DNA of 5,481 nucleotides from positions 1 through 5,481 of the forward strand of contig JAJRAX010000112.1 of the NCBI GenBank assembly GCA_028679775.1, written 5' to 3'. The notes below the pieces were generated by a model. It saw only the letters and a list, made by a program, of their open reading frames with translations. It searched no databases and was not told the DNA's origin. This document shows, piece by piece, positions 1 through 5,045 of the stretch. Made by a program: the position numbers and the translations under genes. Numbering within the stretch: position 1 is the first letter of the stretch; each line of letters begins with the position of its first letter. The DNA comes from Methanothrix sp. Its GTDB lineage: Archaea > Halobacteriota > Methanosarcinia > Methanotrichales > Methanotrichaceae.

Positions 1-89
1 ATGCGTTCGTCGATTAACTGCTCAATTGGGATTCTCTGAGAGTTTTCTTCTGAGATTATTGATTTTTGATTTGTATTGGCAGTCTCCAT
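1..89 (-). CDS. 5' end of an unrecognised gene (runs off the left edge)
   Basis: The first 29 codons of a minus-strand gene are visible, beginning METANTNQKS and reaching RIPIEQLIDER at the window edge. The ATG at 87-89 follows a perfect archaeal Shine-Dalgarno site, GGTGAT at 95-100, with a five-base spacer, which is the main reason to call it real. The visible residues are polar and rich in Asn, Gln, Ser and Glu, with no signal peptide or membrane segment, so the N-terminus looks cytoplasmic and probably flexible. The phrase IPIEQLI loosely recalls the start of ParB-like domains, but this is far too short to support a name. It lies 88 nt downstream of the membrane-anchored gene at 178-873 and may have its own promoter or be the next gene of that operon. 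Confidence 0.6.
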   Translation of the reverse strand, partial: METANTNQKSIISEENSQRIPIEQLIDER

Positions 90-94
90 TAATT

Positions 95-100
95 ATCACC
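95..100 (-). promoter_or_regulatory. Shine-Dalgarno site for the left-edge gene
   Basis: GGTGAT on the minus strand, five bases before the ATG at 87-89. It matches the 3' end of archaeal 16S rRNA (anti-SD ATCACC) and decides the start of the edge-truncated gene. Confidence 0.65.
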
Positions 101-161
101 AACTTACTCAAAACGTAATAGTCTTGGAGTTATCTCGGGCATTTGCGTGCAAAGCTCGGTG

Positions 162-181
162 GTAGGCGAAGCATGGCCTAC
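162..181 (-). terminator. hairpin at the end of the membrane-anchored gene
   Basis: GTAGGC (minus strand 181-176) and GCCTAC (167-162) form a perfect six-base-pair stem with an eight-base loop. The stem includes the TAG stop codon of the gene at 178-873. No uridine run follows directly, so this is not a textbook intrinsic terminator. It may instead be a 3' stabilising hairpin or simply chance. Confidence 0.3.
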
Positions 182-873
182 TCCGTGCTGTTCTTCAAAA
201 TCCTGCCGCCTTCCACGCGGTAGCCGGCGGGGACTATCAGGAGACCATTCGGAGTGTCATCATCCAAACCGGCACAGAATCCGAGCCAGTCTTCCGGAGT
301 CTCAGGCTTTTCCGTGACATTCAGGTAGCTTCTGATCACGAACTGCCCGACTGCATCCATCTCTGCCTCGGCTACGGGCCTTCCGGTCTGCCCGTTGATG
401 ATCCTGCCCTGGAATGTCGCATTGCCGTCCATGAGGATCAGGCTGTCAAGGCCTTGTGTGCCCGTTTGCATGGTCACGGAAGACTCGCCGGAGCCGGAGA
501 AGTCGCCCCTTATCTTCGTGGCCCGATAGGTATGCTTATAGCCCGCACCGGAAGCCTTCACCACATATTGATCCCGGTAGCTGCCACCGGCCCCTGAGAC
601 GATGAAGCTGCTGGTGAACGTCTGCTCACTTTCGTTCTCCCAATCTCTCTTCATCTGGTAGGCCACTGATTCGGCATCCCTGGTCATCGCTCTATCCGAG
701 GCGGATTTGCTGTAGCTTGAATGATCCAGCGTTCCTTTCCCGAACACCGATTCCTCGATGGTATTGGCATAGCCCATGAAGCCGAGCACTAACAGAAAGC
801 CGGAGACCAGACAGAATGCAATGAGCAGGGCCACGGTCATTCGCTTTATGCAGATGTAATCTTCTTTGTCCAA
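178..873 (-). CDS. membrane-anchored extracellular protein of unknown function
   Basis: With the TTG start at 871-873 the product is 231 aa. After a short charged N-terminus (MDKEDYICIKR) there is one strong hydrophobic helix (about residues 12-35, TVALLIAFCL through LVLGFMGYA), then about 195 polar residues. This reads as a signal anchor with the bulk outside the cell. The outer part is rich in Gly, Ser and Thr, has a stretch reading FQGRIINGQTGRPV, a segment TPEDWLGFCAG, and ends in IVPAGYRVEGGRILK. I do not recognise a named domain, although the overall look recalls uncharacterised Methanothrix proteins. TTG 873 is chosen because GGTGAT sits at 878-883 with a four-base spacer. Alternatives are TTG 909, which overlaps the preceding micro-ORF by TTGA, and ATG 840, which has no Shine-Dalgarno site and would start inside the hydrophobic region. 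It is the last gene of a tight minus-strand cassette beside a portal remnant, so it may be prophage cargo. Confidence 0.7.
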   Translation of the reverse strand: MDKEDYICIKRMTVALLIAFCLVSGFLLVLGFMGYANTIEESVFGKGTLDHSSYSKSASDRAMTRDAESVAYQMKRDWENESEQTFTSSFIVSGAGGSYRDQYVVKASGAGYKHTYRATKIRGDFSGSGESSVTMQTGTQGLDSLILMDGNATFQGRIINGQTGRPVAEAEMDAVGQFVIRSYLNVTEKPETPEDWLGFCAGLDDDTPNGLLIVPAGYRVEGGRILKNSTE

Positions 874-877
874 TAAA

Positions 878-883
878 ATCACC
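878..883 (-). promoter_or_regulatory. Shine-Dalgarno site that favours the TTG start at 873
   Basis: GGTGAT on the minus strand, then TTTA, then TTG in the frame of the membrane-anchored protein. The further upstream TTG at 909 has GGTGGT pressed directly against it, which is too close to work well, so this internal site is the better start signal. Confidence 0.5.
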
Positions 884-905
884 AGAACAGAAGAATCGTA
901 AGAAG

Positions 906-968
906 TCAAACCACCAGGATCAGGCTATAGAGGAGCAGCAATGTCAGAGGGATTGAAAGAATGCTCAC
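906..968 (-). CDS. 20-aa hydrophobic peptide overlapping its neighbours
   Basis: A GTG at 966-968 opens a 20-residue frame, MSILSIPLTLLLLYSLILVV, ending at TGA 906-908. It is one uninterrupted hydrophobic segment long enough to span a membrane. The GTG overlaps the TGA of the 88-aa gene as GTGA, and AGGTGGGG at 974-981 lies five bases upstream as a candidate ribosome-binding site. Its own stop overlaps a possible TTG start (907-909) of the next gene as TTGA. This chain of overlaps is typical of translational coupling. It could be a small partner of the two-helix membrane protein, for example in a lysis or membrane-stress role, but that is inference. A frame this short can also arise by chance; only conservation would settle it. 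Confidence 0.4.
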   Translation of the reverse strand: MSILSIPLTLLLLYSLILVV

Positions 969-1231
969 GCGGACCCCACCTGGTGGCTGCCGAAGTAGTA
1001 GCCCACCACGGCCCCGATCAGCCCAATCATGGCGGCCAGGACGTATTTGAAAAGGTCTATCCCGAGCTCGGCCTTTCCCTGCCAGACCAGCAATATGGCA
1101 AATGCGCATACTGCCAGGGCGAGGAATACTGTGCCGGTGATGAGTTCTGCGGCCAGGAGCCATCGCTTCCAGTTCTCCAGCTTATCCCAGGTTGATGCAA
1201 TATCCTGGGCGGGTGTTTCCTCTTCGGCCAT
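965..1231 (-). CDS. small two-helix membrane protein, holin-like in shape
   Basis: An 88-aa protein starting at ATG 1229-1231, with GGGAGGT seven bases upstream inside the last codons of the preceding gene. The first 25 residues are acidic and hydrophilic and end in WKRW. Helix 1 spans about residues 25-50 (LLAAELITGT to AFAILLVW) and helix 2 about residues 61-80 (FKYVLAAMIGLIGAVVGYYF). A short tail, GSHQVGSA, follows. The second helix ending in YYFGS with a nearby GS recalls phage holin-type small membrane proteins, and the size fits, but two helices and length alone do not prove a holin. The gene is two bases downstream of the 101-aa gene and overlaps the 20-aa frame by GTGA, so all three are probably one transcript. 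The role is unknown; a phage membrane function is the leading guess because of the portal remnant upstream. Confidence 0.75.
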   Translation of the reverse strand: MAEEETPAQDIASTWDKLENWKRWLLAAELITGTVFLALAVCAFAILLVWQGKAELGIDLFKYVLAAMIGLIGAVVGYYFGSHQVGSA

Positions 1232-1233
1232 AC

Positions 1234-1539
1234 TCAGTACCTCCCGAGCTTGACCGGGGCGCGTCTGGCGGGCTTGATGTAGGCAATCTCAACGGGCTCG
1301 GTGAACCTGCCGGTCTTCTTCTGGTAGGCCTTGATGCGGTCCCATACGGGCGCGGGATCGAAGCCATACTTCTTGATGTAGTCCGGGATGCTCAGCAGAT
1401 AGCCGGCTCCGGATCTGAACATGATTTTGCCCGAAACGTAGTCGATCCGGCCTGCGGGTATTGCTCCTTCTTCAGTCTTCAGCTCGCAAAAATCGGCGAA
1501 CTCCTGGTCCGTCATTCCCTTTGGATTGTATTCAGCCAT
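1234..1539 (-). CDS. 101-aa soluble protein of unknown function, probably prophage-derived
   Basis: Starts at ATG 1537-1539 behind GAGGT with a six-base spacer and ends two bases before the 88-aa membrane gene. The product begins MAEYNPKGMTDQEFADF. It has a mixed alpha/beta look: an acidic helix (TDQEFADFCELKTEEG), a central YVSGKIMFRSGAG, then YIKKYGFDPAPVWDRIKAYQ and a basic C-terminus (KPARRAPVKLGRY). There is no signal peptide or membrane helix, so it should be cytoplasmic or a virion component. I do not recognise the family. It lies 48 nt downstream of the portal-like remnant in the same direction, a place where small head or accessory proteins are common in tailed-virus gene order. The good start, spacing and intact frame suggest it is still expressed or only recently orphaned. 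Confidence 0.7.
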   Translation of the reverse strand: MAEYNPKGMTDQEFADFCELKTEEGAIPAGRIDYVSGKIMFRSGAGYLLSIPDYIKKYGFDPAPVWDRIKAYQKKTGRFTEPVEIAYIKPARRAPVKLGRY

Positions 1540-1587
1540 AGAAATACCTCTATGAATATAATTAATGTTGCTAAAAAATAACTGATG

Positions 1588-2247
1588 TTAAGACTCTGCT
1601 TGGCCAGCCTCTTCGAGGTAGCCGTAATACTTCAGCTCCTCGATGGCGATGGCGCTCTTCTGCTGCAGCAGCTCCAGGGCGGGCTCCTTGTCCTTGGCCG
1701 CGTTGATTGCGGGCAGGCTGTTGCCGATCACGACGCCCGGCGTGCTGTGGAAGATCTGCTTCTCCTTCTCCAGCTGAGTGCGCTCCTCGTCTGTGAGGGG
1801 ATCCCAGCCCATGATCTTGTAGAGCCTGTCGAGAGTCAGAGCGCTCCGTTCCCAGGCGGCCAGGGCCTGCGTGCGGAGCTGAGCCTTGTCCTCGTACTCC
1901 AGCTTCTTCCAGACGAACTGAACAGACCAGTCCGTGAAGCCGTTAGCCTCAAGGATCCTCGTGAGGAGCTCTTCGATGGCTTCGGCCAGAGCGGCCCGCC
2001 AGCCATCCACCACAAGCATGGCCAGGTCCCAGAGAGGTTGGGAGGACTTTGAGACTGCCTGGCCGTTCTGCTCGATCCAGTCCCTGGGGATGAGGTGGTT
2101 CAGGATCTCGGCCTTGAGCTTATCATCAGGGATGAAGATGTCGCCGGTGATTGAAACCTTGCTCTCGATGATTTCATGGTCTTCCCACAAGATACGCGAT
2201 ATACGGTTATGAATGAATAGCAGTAAAAGAGGTGAGTCTTCAGATGC
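1588..2247 (-). pseudogene. C-terminal remnant of a phage portal-like protein
   Basis: The frame is open from a TGA at 2248-2250 to TAA at 1588-1590, about 219 codons. The only usable start inside it is TTG 2188-2190, which has no Shine-Dalgarno site. The reading looks protein-like before that TTG (FIHNRISRILWEDHEI), so the 5' part appears lost rather than truly starting there. The order of segments fits the C-terminal half of tailed-phage portal proteins: GDIFIPDDKLKAEIL, a long helical stretch (WDLAMLVVDGWRAALAEAIE then LLTRILEANGF), VQFVWKKLEYEDKAQ, and the motif LTLDRLYKIMGWDPLTDEER, which resembles the portal 'T-x-N-E-x-R-x-x-x-G-x-x-P-L' region. Intact portals are usually over 400 residues, so about half is missing. 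Portals form the DNA-entry ring of the capsid, so this piece would not be functional alone. Family assignment is by pattern recognition only; a small independent gene starting at 2190 remains possible. Confidence 0.5.
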
Positions 2248-2252
2248 TCACC
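2224..2252 (-). terminator. perfect stem-loop followed by a short T stretch
   Basis: On the minus strand GGTGAG (2252-2247) pairs with CTCACC (2236-2231) across a ten-base loop, and TCTTTTA follows at 2230-2224. It starts 31 bases past the stop of the fragment at 2284-2448 and could be that gene's original terminator. It lies inside the open part of the portal frame, which further argues that the portal coding region was joined here secondarily. Confidence 0.4.
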
Positions 2253-2283
2253 GCGAGATTTCACTATGTACCTCAGGATCGTC

Positions 2284-2448
2284 TCAATGGAACATTCTGA
2301 ATTCTTGAGATAAGCGAACCATCTCGGCCTTCATCCTTCTGGCCCCCAGTGCGCGAGGGGTTCTTTGAGCACCCTGGGGGACATTCACGTTTCTCGCCTT
2401 TCGCCAAGCAGCTATTAGATACGTGAAGTCTGATTCTCTTCTCAGATA
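2284..2448 (-). pseudogene. C-terminal fragment of an unrecognised protein
   Basis: A 54-codon frame open from a TGA at 2449-2451 to TGA 2284-2286 and lacking a credible start. It reads RRESDFTYLIAAWRKARN, then VNVPQGAQRTPRALGARRMK and AEMVRLSQEFRMFH at the end. The residues alternate basic and hydrophobic in helical patterns and look far more like real protein than the other frames here, including the frame that overlaps it at 2273-2542. I do not know the family. In tailed viruses the gene before a portal is often the large terminase subunit, so a terminase tail is one idea, but nothing specific supports it. The fragment ends exactly where the plus-strand integrase remnant begins, so both look cut by the same event. 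Confidence 0.4.
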
Positions 2449-2450
2449 TC

Positions 2451-2654
2451 AGCGCGCCCCTGAAAACGTGCTTTGGCCCGCATTGCTGCCGCCACTGGTT
2501 CACCACCCATCTTCGCCGCGCCGGCATGCCCCGGGAATTCATCCAGGAGTTCCAGGGTGATGTTATGCGGGAGGCGATCGATATCTATGACCACATCGAC
2601 AAAGAGGAGCCGAGGAAGAGCTACCTGGCGCATGTACCGCAGCTTGGGGTATAG
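2451..2654 (+). pseudogene. C-terminal catalytic remnant of a tyrosine recombinase (integrase)
   Basis: The plus-strand frame is open from 2427, but recombinase-like sequence begins at about 2451 and ends at TAG 2652-2654, about 67 codons. It reads PHCCRHWFTTHLRRAGMPRE, with the conserved H-x-x-R of the catalytic core (His 2481-2483, Arg 2490-2492). Then EFIQEFQGD stands in the place of the usual LGH box, and AIDIYDHID contains the catalytic Tyr at 2586-2588. The end, YLAHVPQLGV, is like archaeal phage-type integrases. These enzymes cut and rejoin DNA at attachment sites through a covalent 3'-phosphotyrosine. The first catalytic Arg, the beta-sheet Lys and the DNA-binding N-terminal domain are missing, so this is a dead tail of a protein normally 300 or more residues long. 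It marks the former end of an integrated element. Confidence 0.75.
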
Positions 2655-2976
2655 ACTCGCCTAGCTCCCAGGTGCCAGCTCAGTCTTCTTCAGGTCTTGA
2701 TCTCCTCGGATCCGAGCTGACGGACTTAGTGATGTCAGTCGAGAGTGAGGTTCTTCGCTGTTTCAAGTGGCTAACCTCAAGATATCATGAAATAAGATCC
2801 GAGCAAGGATCAAGAAATTAGCGTGCAGGAAGGCTGGATACTCAATCCGGATGAAATGATTGGCATCCCGAAGGATTTATGCTTCCTGTCATACCCACAA
2901 TAAATAGCGAGGAACCGAGAGTGATCTTTCAGAGCGGCAGCGTTGGCGGCCATAGTTCTATCTGGTTCTTTCTTCC
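2655..2976. other. no convincing gene; decayed spacer
   Basis: Between the integrase tail and the inverted repeat I see no supportable gene. One plus-strand frame stays open past the integrase stop to a TAG near 2825 (SELTDLVMSV, then VLRCFKWLTSRYHEIRS), without a start or ribosome-binding site. A 61-codon minus frame starts at ATG 2993-2995 inside the left repeat arm (MRIVGCRKKE) and ends at 2810. Neither matches anything I know. Both may be remnants of decayed element genes. Confidence 0.4.
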
Positions 2977-3267
2977 TGCAACCCACAATCCGCATTAAAG
3001 ATCAAATGACGAATAATTTTCATGCTATCGATTGTGATATATGAATATTATTATGTAAAATTTGGATTATTTTTTAAATTTATGAATTTAACAATATGTG
3101 GAAAAGGAGAATCTCTACGCCAGAGTATTCGGTCAGGACTTATCAATATAACTGAAGCCTGTTTAATATATTAAATTTTAAATGTTTTATGTTTTATAAT
3201 TAATCTATTAAATCGCTATCAAGAAAATTAGTGAGGTTTGGGAATTTACTGCGGATTGTGGGCTGCA
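2977..3267. repeat. MITE-like element bounded by long imperfect inverted repeats
   Basis: Bases 2977-3033 match the reverse complement of 3211-3267 without gaps at 42 of 57 positions. The outermost 23 bases match at 21 (TGCA-R-CCCACAATCCGCA-K-TAAA), and an inner block TAATTTTC..TG..TA matches again. The 177-base centre is very AT-rich; I count 58 G or C in 3001-3240, about 24%. This shape fits a miniature inverted-repeat element or the diverged ends of a deleted transposon. I could not find a clear target-site duplication outside the arms. An alternative is two divergent copies of one gene start plus promoter, because both arms would encode (M/L)RIVGC outward. Confidence 0.5.
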
Positions 3268-3330
3268 ACATTCGCAGTCTCTATACACAGCACGATCAAC
3301 GATGCAAAAACCAATACAAATCCTAGTTTC

Positions 3331-3350
3331 ATAAATATATTTATATATAA
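3331..3350 (-). terminator. AT-only palindrome just past the stop of the secreted protein gene
   Basis: ATAAATATATTTAT at 3331-3344 is a perfect 14-base palindrome, followed by TATATAA up to two bases before the stop codon at 3352-3354. On the minus strand this gives an AT-only tract right after the gene, which could act as a weak archaeal terminator. It equally resembles overlapping TATA elements, so the role is uncertain. Confidence 0.25.
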
Positions 3351-3351
3351 T

Positions 3352-3852
3352 TTAGATCGGGAACTCATCCTCAGACACGGCCACTTTTCTTGCTGCGATA
3401 TTTGCATCGGGGACAGCCTCTTCTAAAGCCACAGTCCAGGTGGTATATCCAGTCTTTATTGTGTGCGATGTTGATGTCCTGGTGGTCTCGAAGACTAGAG
3501 ATCTGTCTAATCGGTAATGCCCTCCATTCTCTGTGAATTTTGCAGAGCTGCCATCCCATTTATTGCCCAATTTGAAGTAAACATCATACGTTCCATCCGC
3601 TATTCCTGAGATTTTTAAGAGTTCACCGGATCGAATAAAGACCGATATTTGCGGCACTTTATCAGGGCTAGTCAACATAACAAGAGCATCAAGATTATGG
3701 TTATCATTGATAATAGTTAACTCCCCGAGACCACCTCTTACTGTATCCTTGATTAAGGTGCCCGTATGTGGTCGAGAATCCTGCGCTAGGACTGATGCTC
3801 CACTAATAAGTACTAGCAAGACATAAATCAAATGCAATGATCTTTTAAACAT
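3352..3852 (-). CDS. small secreted protein with a beta-rich domain of unknown function
   Basis: From ATG 3850-3852 the product is 166 aa. Residues 1-23 are a clear signal peptide: MFKR, a hydrophobic core YVLLVLISGASV, and a likely cut after VLA before QD. The mature part carries a domain I recognise by pattern as an uncharacterised extracytoplasmic family: GLGELTIIN (41-49), DALVML (55-60), ISVFIRSGE (69-77), then GIADGTYDVYFKLGNKWD (83-100), an F-x-x-x-x-x-x-Y-R-x-x-x-x-L-V-F-E stretch, and a YTTWTVALE segment near the end. The strand-turn rhythm suggests a beta sandwich. No catalytic residues are evident, so binding or a structural role outside the cell is possible. A GTG at 3874-3876 would add eight residues before the signal peptide, but ATG 3852 has GTGAT four bases upstream and a sensible distance to the TATA box at 3902-3910. 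It is convergent with nothing and likely has its own transcript. Confidence 0.75.
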   Translation of the reverse strand: MFKRSLHLIYVLLVLISGASVLAQDSRPHTGTLIKDTVRGGLGELTIINDNHNLDALVMLTSPDKVPQISVFIRSGELLKISGIADGTYDVYFKLGNKWDGSSAKFTENGGHYRLDRSLVFETTRTSTSHTIKTGYTTWTVALEEAVPDANIAARKVAVSEDEFPI

Positions 3853-3901
3853 GCATATCACACGCCATCTATTCACCAGGTAAATGCTGCATAAATACGA
3901 T

Positions 3902-3910
3902 CTTTTTATA
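3902..3910 (-). promoter_or_regulatory. TATA box for the secreted protein gene
   Basis: TATAAAAAG on the minus strand. Its centre lies about 54 bases before ATG 3852, which predicts transcription starting near 3880 and a leader of about 28 bases. The box sits in one arm of an imperfect inverted repeat (GCTG-c-ATAAA at 3886-3895 against TTTAT-a-CAGC at 3905-3914), so a regulator could bind over it. Confidence 0.5.
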
Positions 3911-4005
3911 CAGCAGAGGATTTCGAACTACCCTCAACGTGCAATCTCACTTAGTAGAATCGCAATCATTGGAGATACCCTCGGACTGCCTGGATTGCCT
4001 TCACT

Positions 4006-4021
4006 GGGTTTTTCGGAACCC
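4006..4021 (-). terminator. weak stem-loop after the HEAT-repeat gene
   Basis: GGGTT and AACCC form a five-base-pair stem with a six-base loop, 12 bases past the TGA stop of the HEAT-repeat gene. There is no following T run. It is a possible 3' end signal only. Confidence 0.2.
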
Positions 4022-4033
4022 TCAATATTTTAA

Positions 4034-5035
4034 TCATTCAAGTTTTGAAAGAGCTTCTGCAGCAGCATATTCGAGACCAGCGTTTTCATCGTTTAGCGTC
4101 TGGTTTAGCGGTTCTTTGGCCCTAGCATCTCCGATCTCTCCGAGAGCCCACGCAGAACGCTTACGGACGGACAAATCCGTATCTTTTAGGGTCTGTATCA
4201 AGGGTTCCACGGCCCGAGCTTCTTTGAGTTTACCAAGGGCTTCTGCGGCGCTACTTCGAACATTATAATCCTCATCTTTAAGCGCCTGGATCAATGGATC
4301 TATGGCTCTAGCATCTCTCATCTCCCCTAATGCCCGTGCCGCTCCTTCTCGTGCATATTTAGAAACGTCTACTTTAAGAACTTGAATTAACGGTATCACA
4401 GCTCTGGAATCATTAATCTTTCCGAGAGCAAACGCAGCTTCAGCTCGCCCTAACGAACAATCTGTATCCAGAAGATCCTGAATCAGTGATCCGACGGCTC
4501 TAGGGTCACTGATCTTTCCAAGAGCGGTTGCAGCACTCTTTCTGACATTGCAGACGTCATCACTAAGTTTATCGCTCAATGGTTCAACTGCACTTGGGTC
4601 ATCGATTGTCCCGAGGGCGTCTGCTGCATTCCTTCTAACATGCCAATCAGAATCTTGAAGCGCTTGGATTAGAGGGTCTAATGCACGGCTGTCGTTGATC
4701 TCACCGAGAGCATATACAGCATTACCTCTGACCTCCACATCCTGAAGAGCTTGGATTAGCGGCTCCACAGCTCTGATATCCTTTATATCTCCAAGAGCCC
4801 AGGCGGCTAATCTTTTCACTGTGCTATTGTTATCACTCATTAGAACTTGGATTAATGGATCTACAGCTCTGATATCTTTGGCGTCCCTAAGATTCTCTGC
4901 GGCTTTTTGTCGAACATAGCTGTCTGGATCCTTCAGGGCCTGGATATACCTGTCAACATTATCGGCTAACGTCAAACTTGTAAGATCCATAACCAGAAGC
5001 ACAAAAATGAGAACAAACCCTAGAGTCTTCATCAT
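4034..5035 (-). CDS. exported HEAT-repeat protein (PBS-lyase-type repeats)
   Basis: From ATG 5033-5035 the product is 333 aa; ATG 5030-5032 directly after it is an equal choice. AGGTGA at 5040-5045 is well placed for either and rules out the in-frame starts further upstream. Residues 1-24 form a signal peptide (MMKTLGFVLIFVLLVMDLTS, then LTLA before DN). The rest is ten tandem HEAT repeats of about 31 residues with the pattern D-x-R-A-V-(E/D)-P-L-I-Q-A-L-x-D-x-D-x-x-V-R-x-x-A-A-x-A-L-G-x-I. Each unit is two antiparallel helices, together making a curved scaffold for protein binding. Unit length varies: the third is 29 residues and a few are 32. The first unit starts in the helix-1 part and the last ends in ALSKLE, acting as a cap. 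Such repeats also occur in phycobilin lyases, but in archaea they usually serve as interaction modules, so no enzymatic role is claimed. Export makes a cell-surface or pseudoperiplasmic partner likely. It is followed 181 bases later by another secreted protein on the same strand. Confidence 0.9.
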   Translation of the reverse strand: MMKTLGFVLIFVLLVMDLTSLTLADNVDRYIQALKDPDSYVRQKAAENLRDAKDIRAVDPLIQVLMSDNNSTVKRLAAWALGDIKDIRAVEPLIQALQDVEVRGNAVYALGEINDSRALDPLIQALQDSDWHVRRNAADALGTIDDPSAVEPLSDKLSDDVCNVRKSAATALGKISDPRAVGSLIQDLLDTDCSLGRAEAAFALGKINDSRAVIPLIQVLKVDVSKYAREGAARALGEMRDARAIDPLIQALKDEDYNVRSSAAEALGKLKEARAVEPLIQTLKDTDLSVRKRSAWALGEIGDARAKEPLNQTLNDENAGLEYAAAEALSKLE

Positions 5036-5039
5036 GAAT

Positions 5040-5045
5040 TCACCT
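5040..5045 (-). promoter_or_regulatory. Shine-Dalgarno site of the HEAT-repeat gene
   Basis: AGGTGA on the minus strand, four bases before ATG 5035 and seven before ATG 5032. It places the start directly before the signal peptide. Upstream, AAAGTATTT near 5070-5078 is a possible but weak TATA element. Confidence 0.55.

Noticed and set aside
906..1163. 85-codon minus-strand frame
   Set aside because: Only its last 20 codons are plausible as an independent peptide; the rest is a shadow of the 88-aa membrane gene.
1585..2052. Long plus-strand frame (155 codons) opposite the portal remnant
   Set aside because: It is antisense to the better minus-strand frame, rich in Leu and Gln from codon mirroring, and has no ribosome-binding site or recognisable pattern.
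2273..2542. 89-codon minus-strand frame across the remnant junction
   Set aside because: It crosses the integrase tail antisense and overlaps the better-looking 2284-2448 frame; its residues (Cys, Arg, Gly, Pro rich) do not look like a real protein.
2473..2664. 63-codon plus-strand frame beginning MARIAAATG
   Set aside because: It is out of frame with the recombinase motifs that occupy the same bases.
2960..3290. Target-site duplication flanking the inverted repeat
   Set aside because: The bases outside the two arms do not match; the palindromic TGCA at each tip could be a duplication but cannot be told apart from the repeat itself.
3939..4268. Plus-strand frame over the HEAT gene end
   Set aside because: Mostly antisense to the HEAT repeats, with Ser, Ala and Arg rich low-complexity sequence that mirrors the repeat codons.
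4034..5035. CRISPR-like or satellite repeat because of regular periodicity of about 93 bases
   Set aside because: The period is the HEAT repeat unit of 31 codons within an open reading frame; there are no identical repeats or unique spacers.
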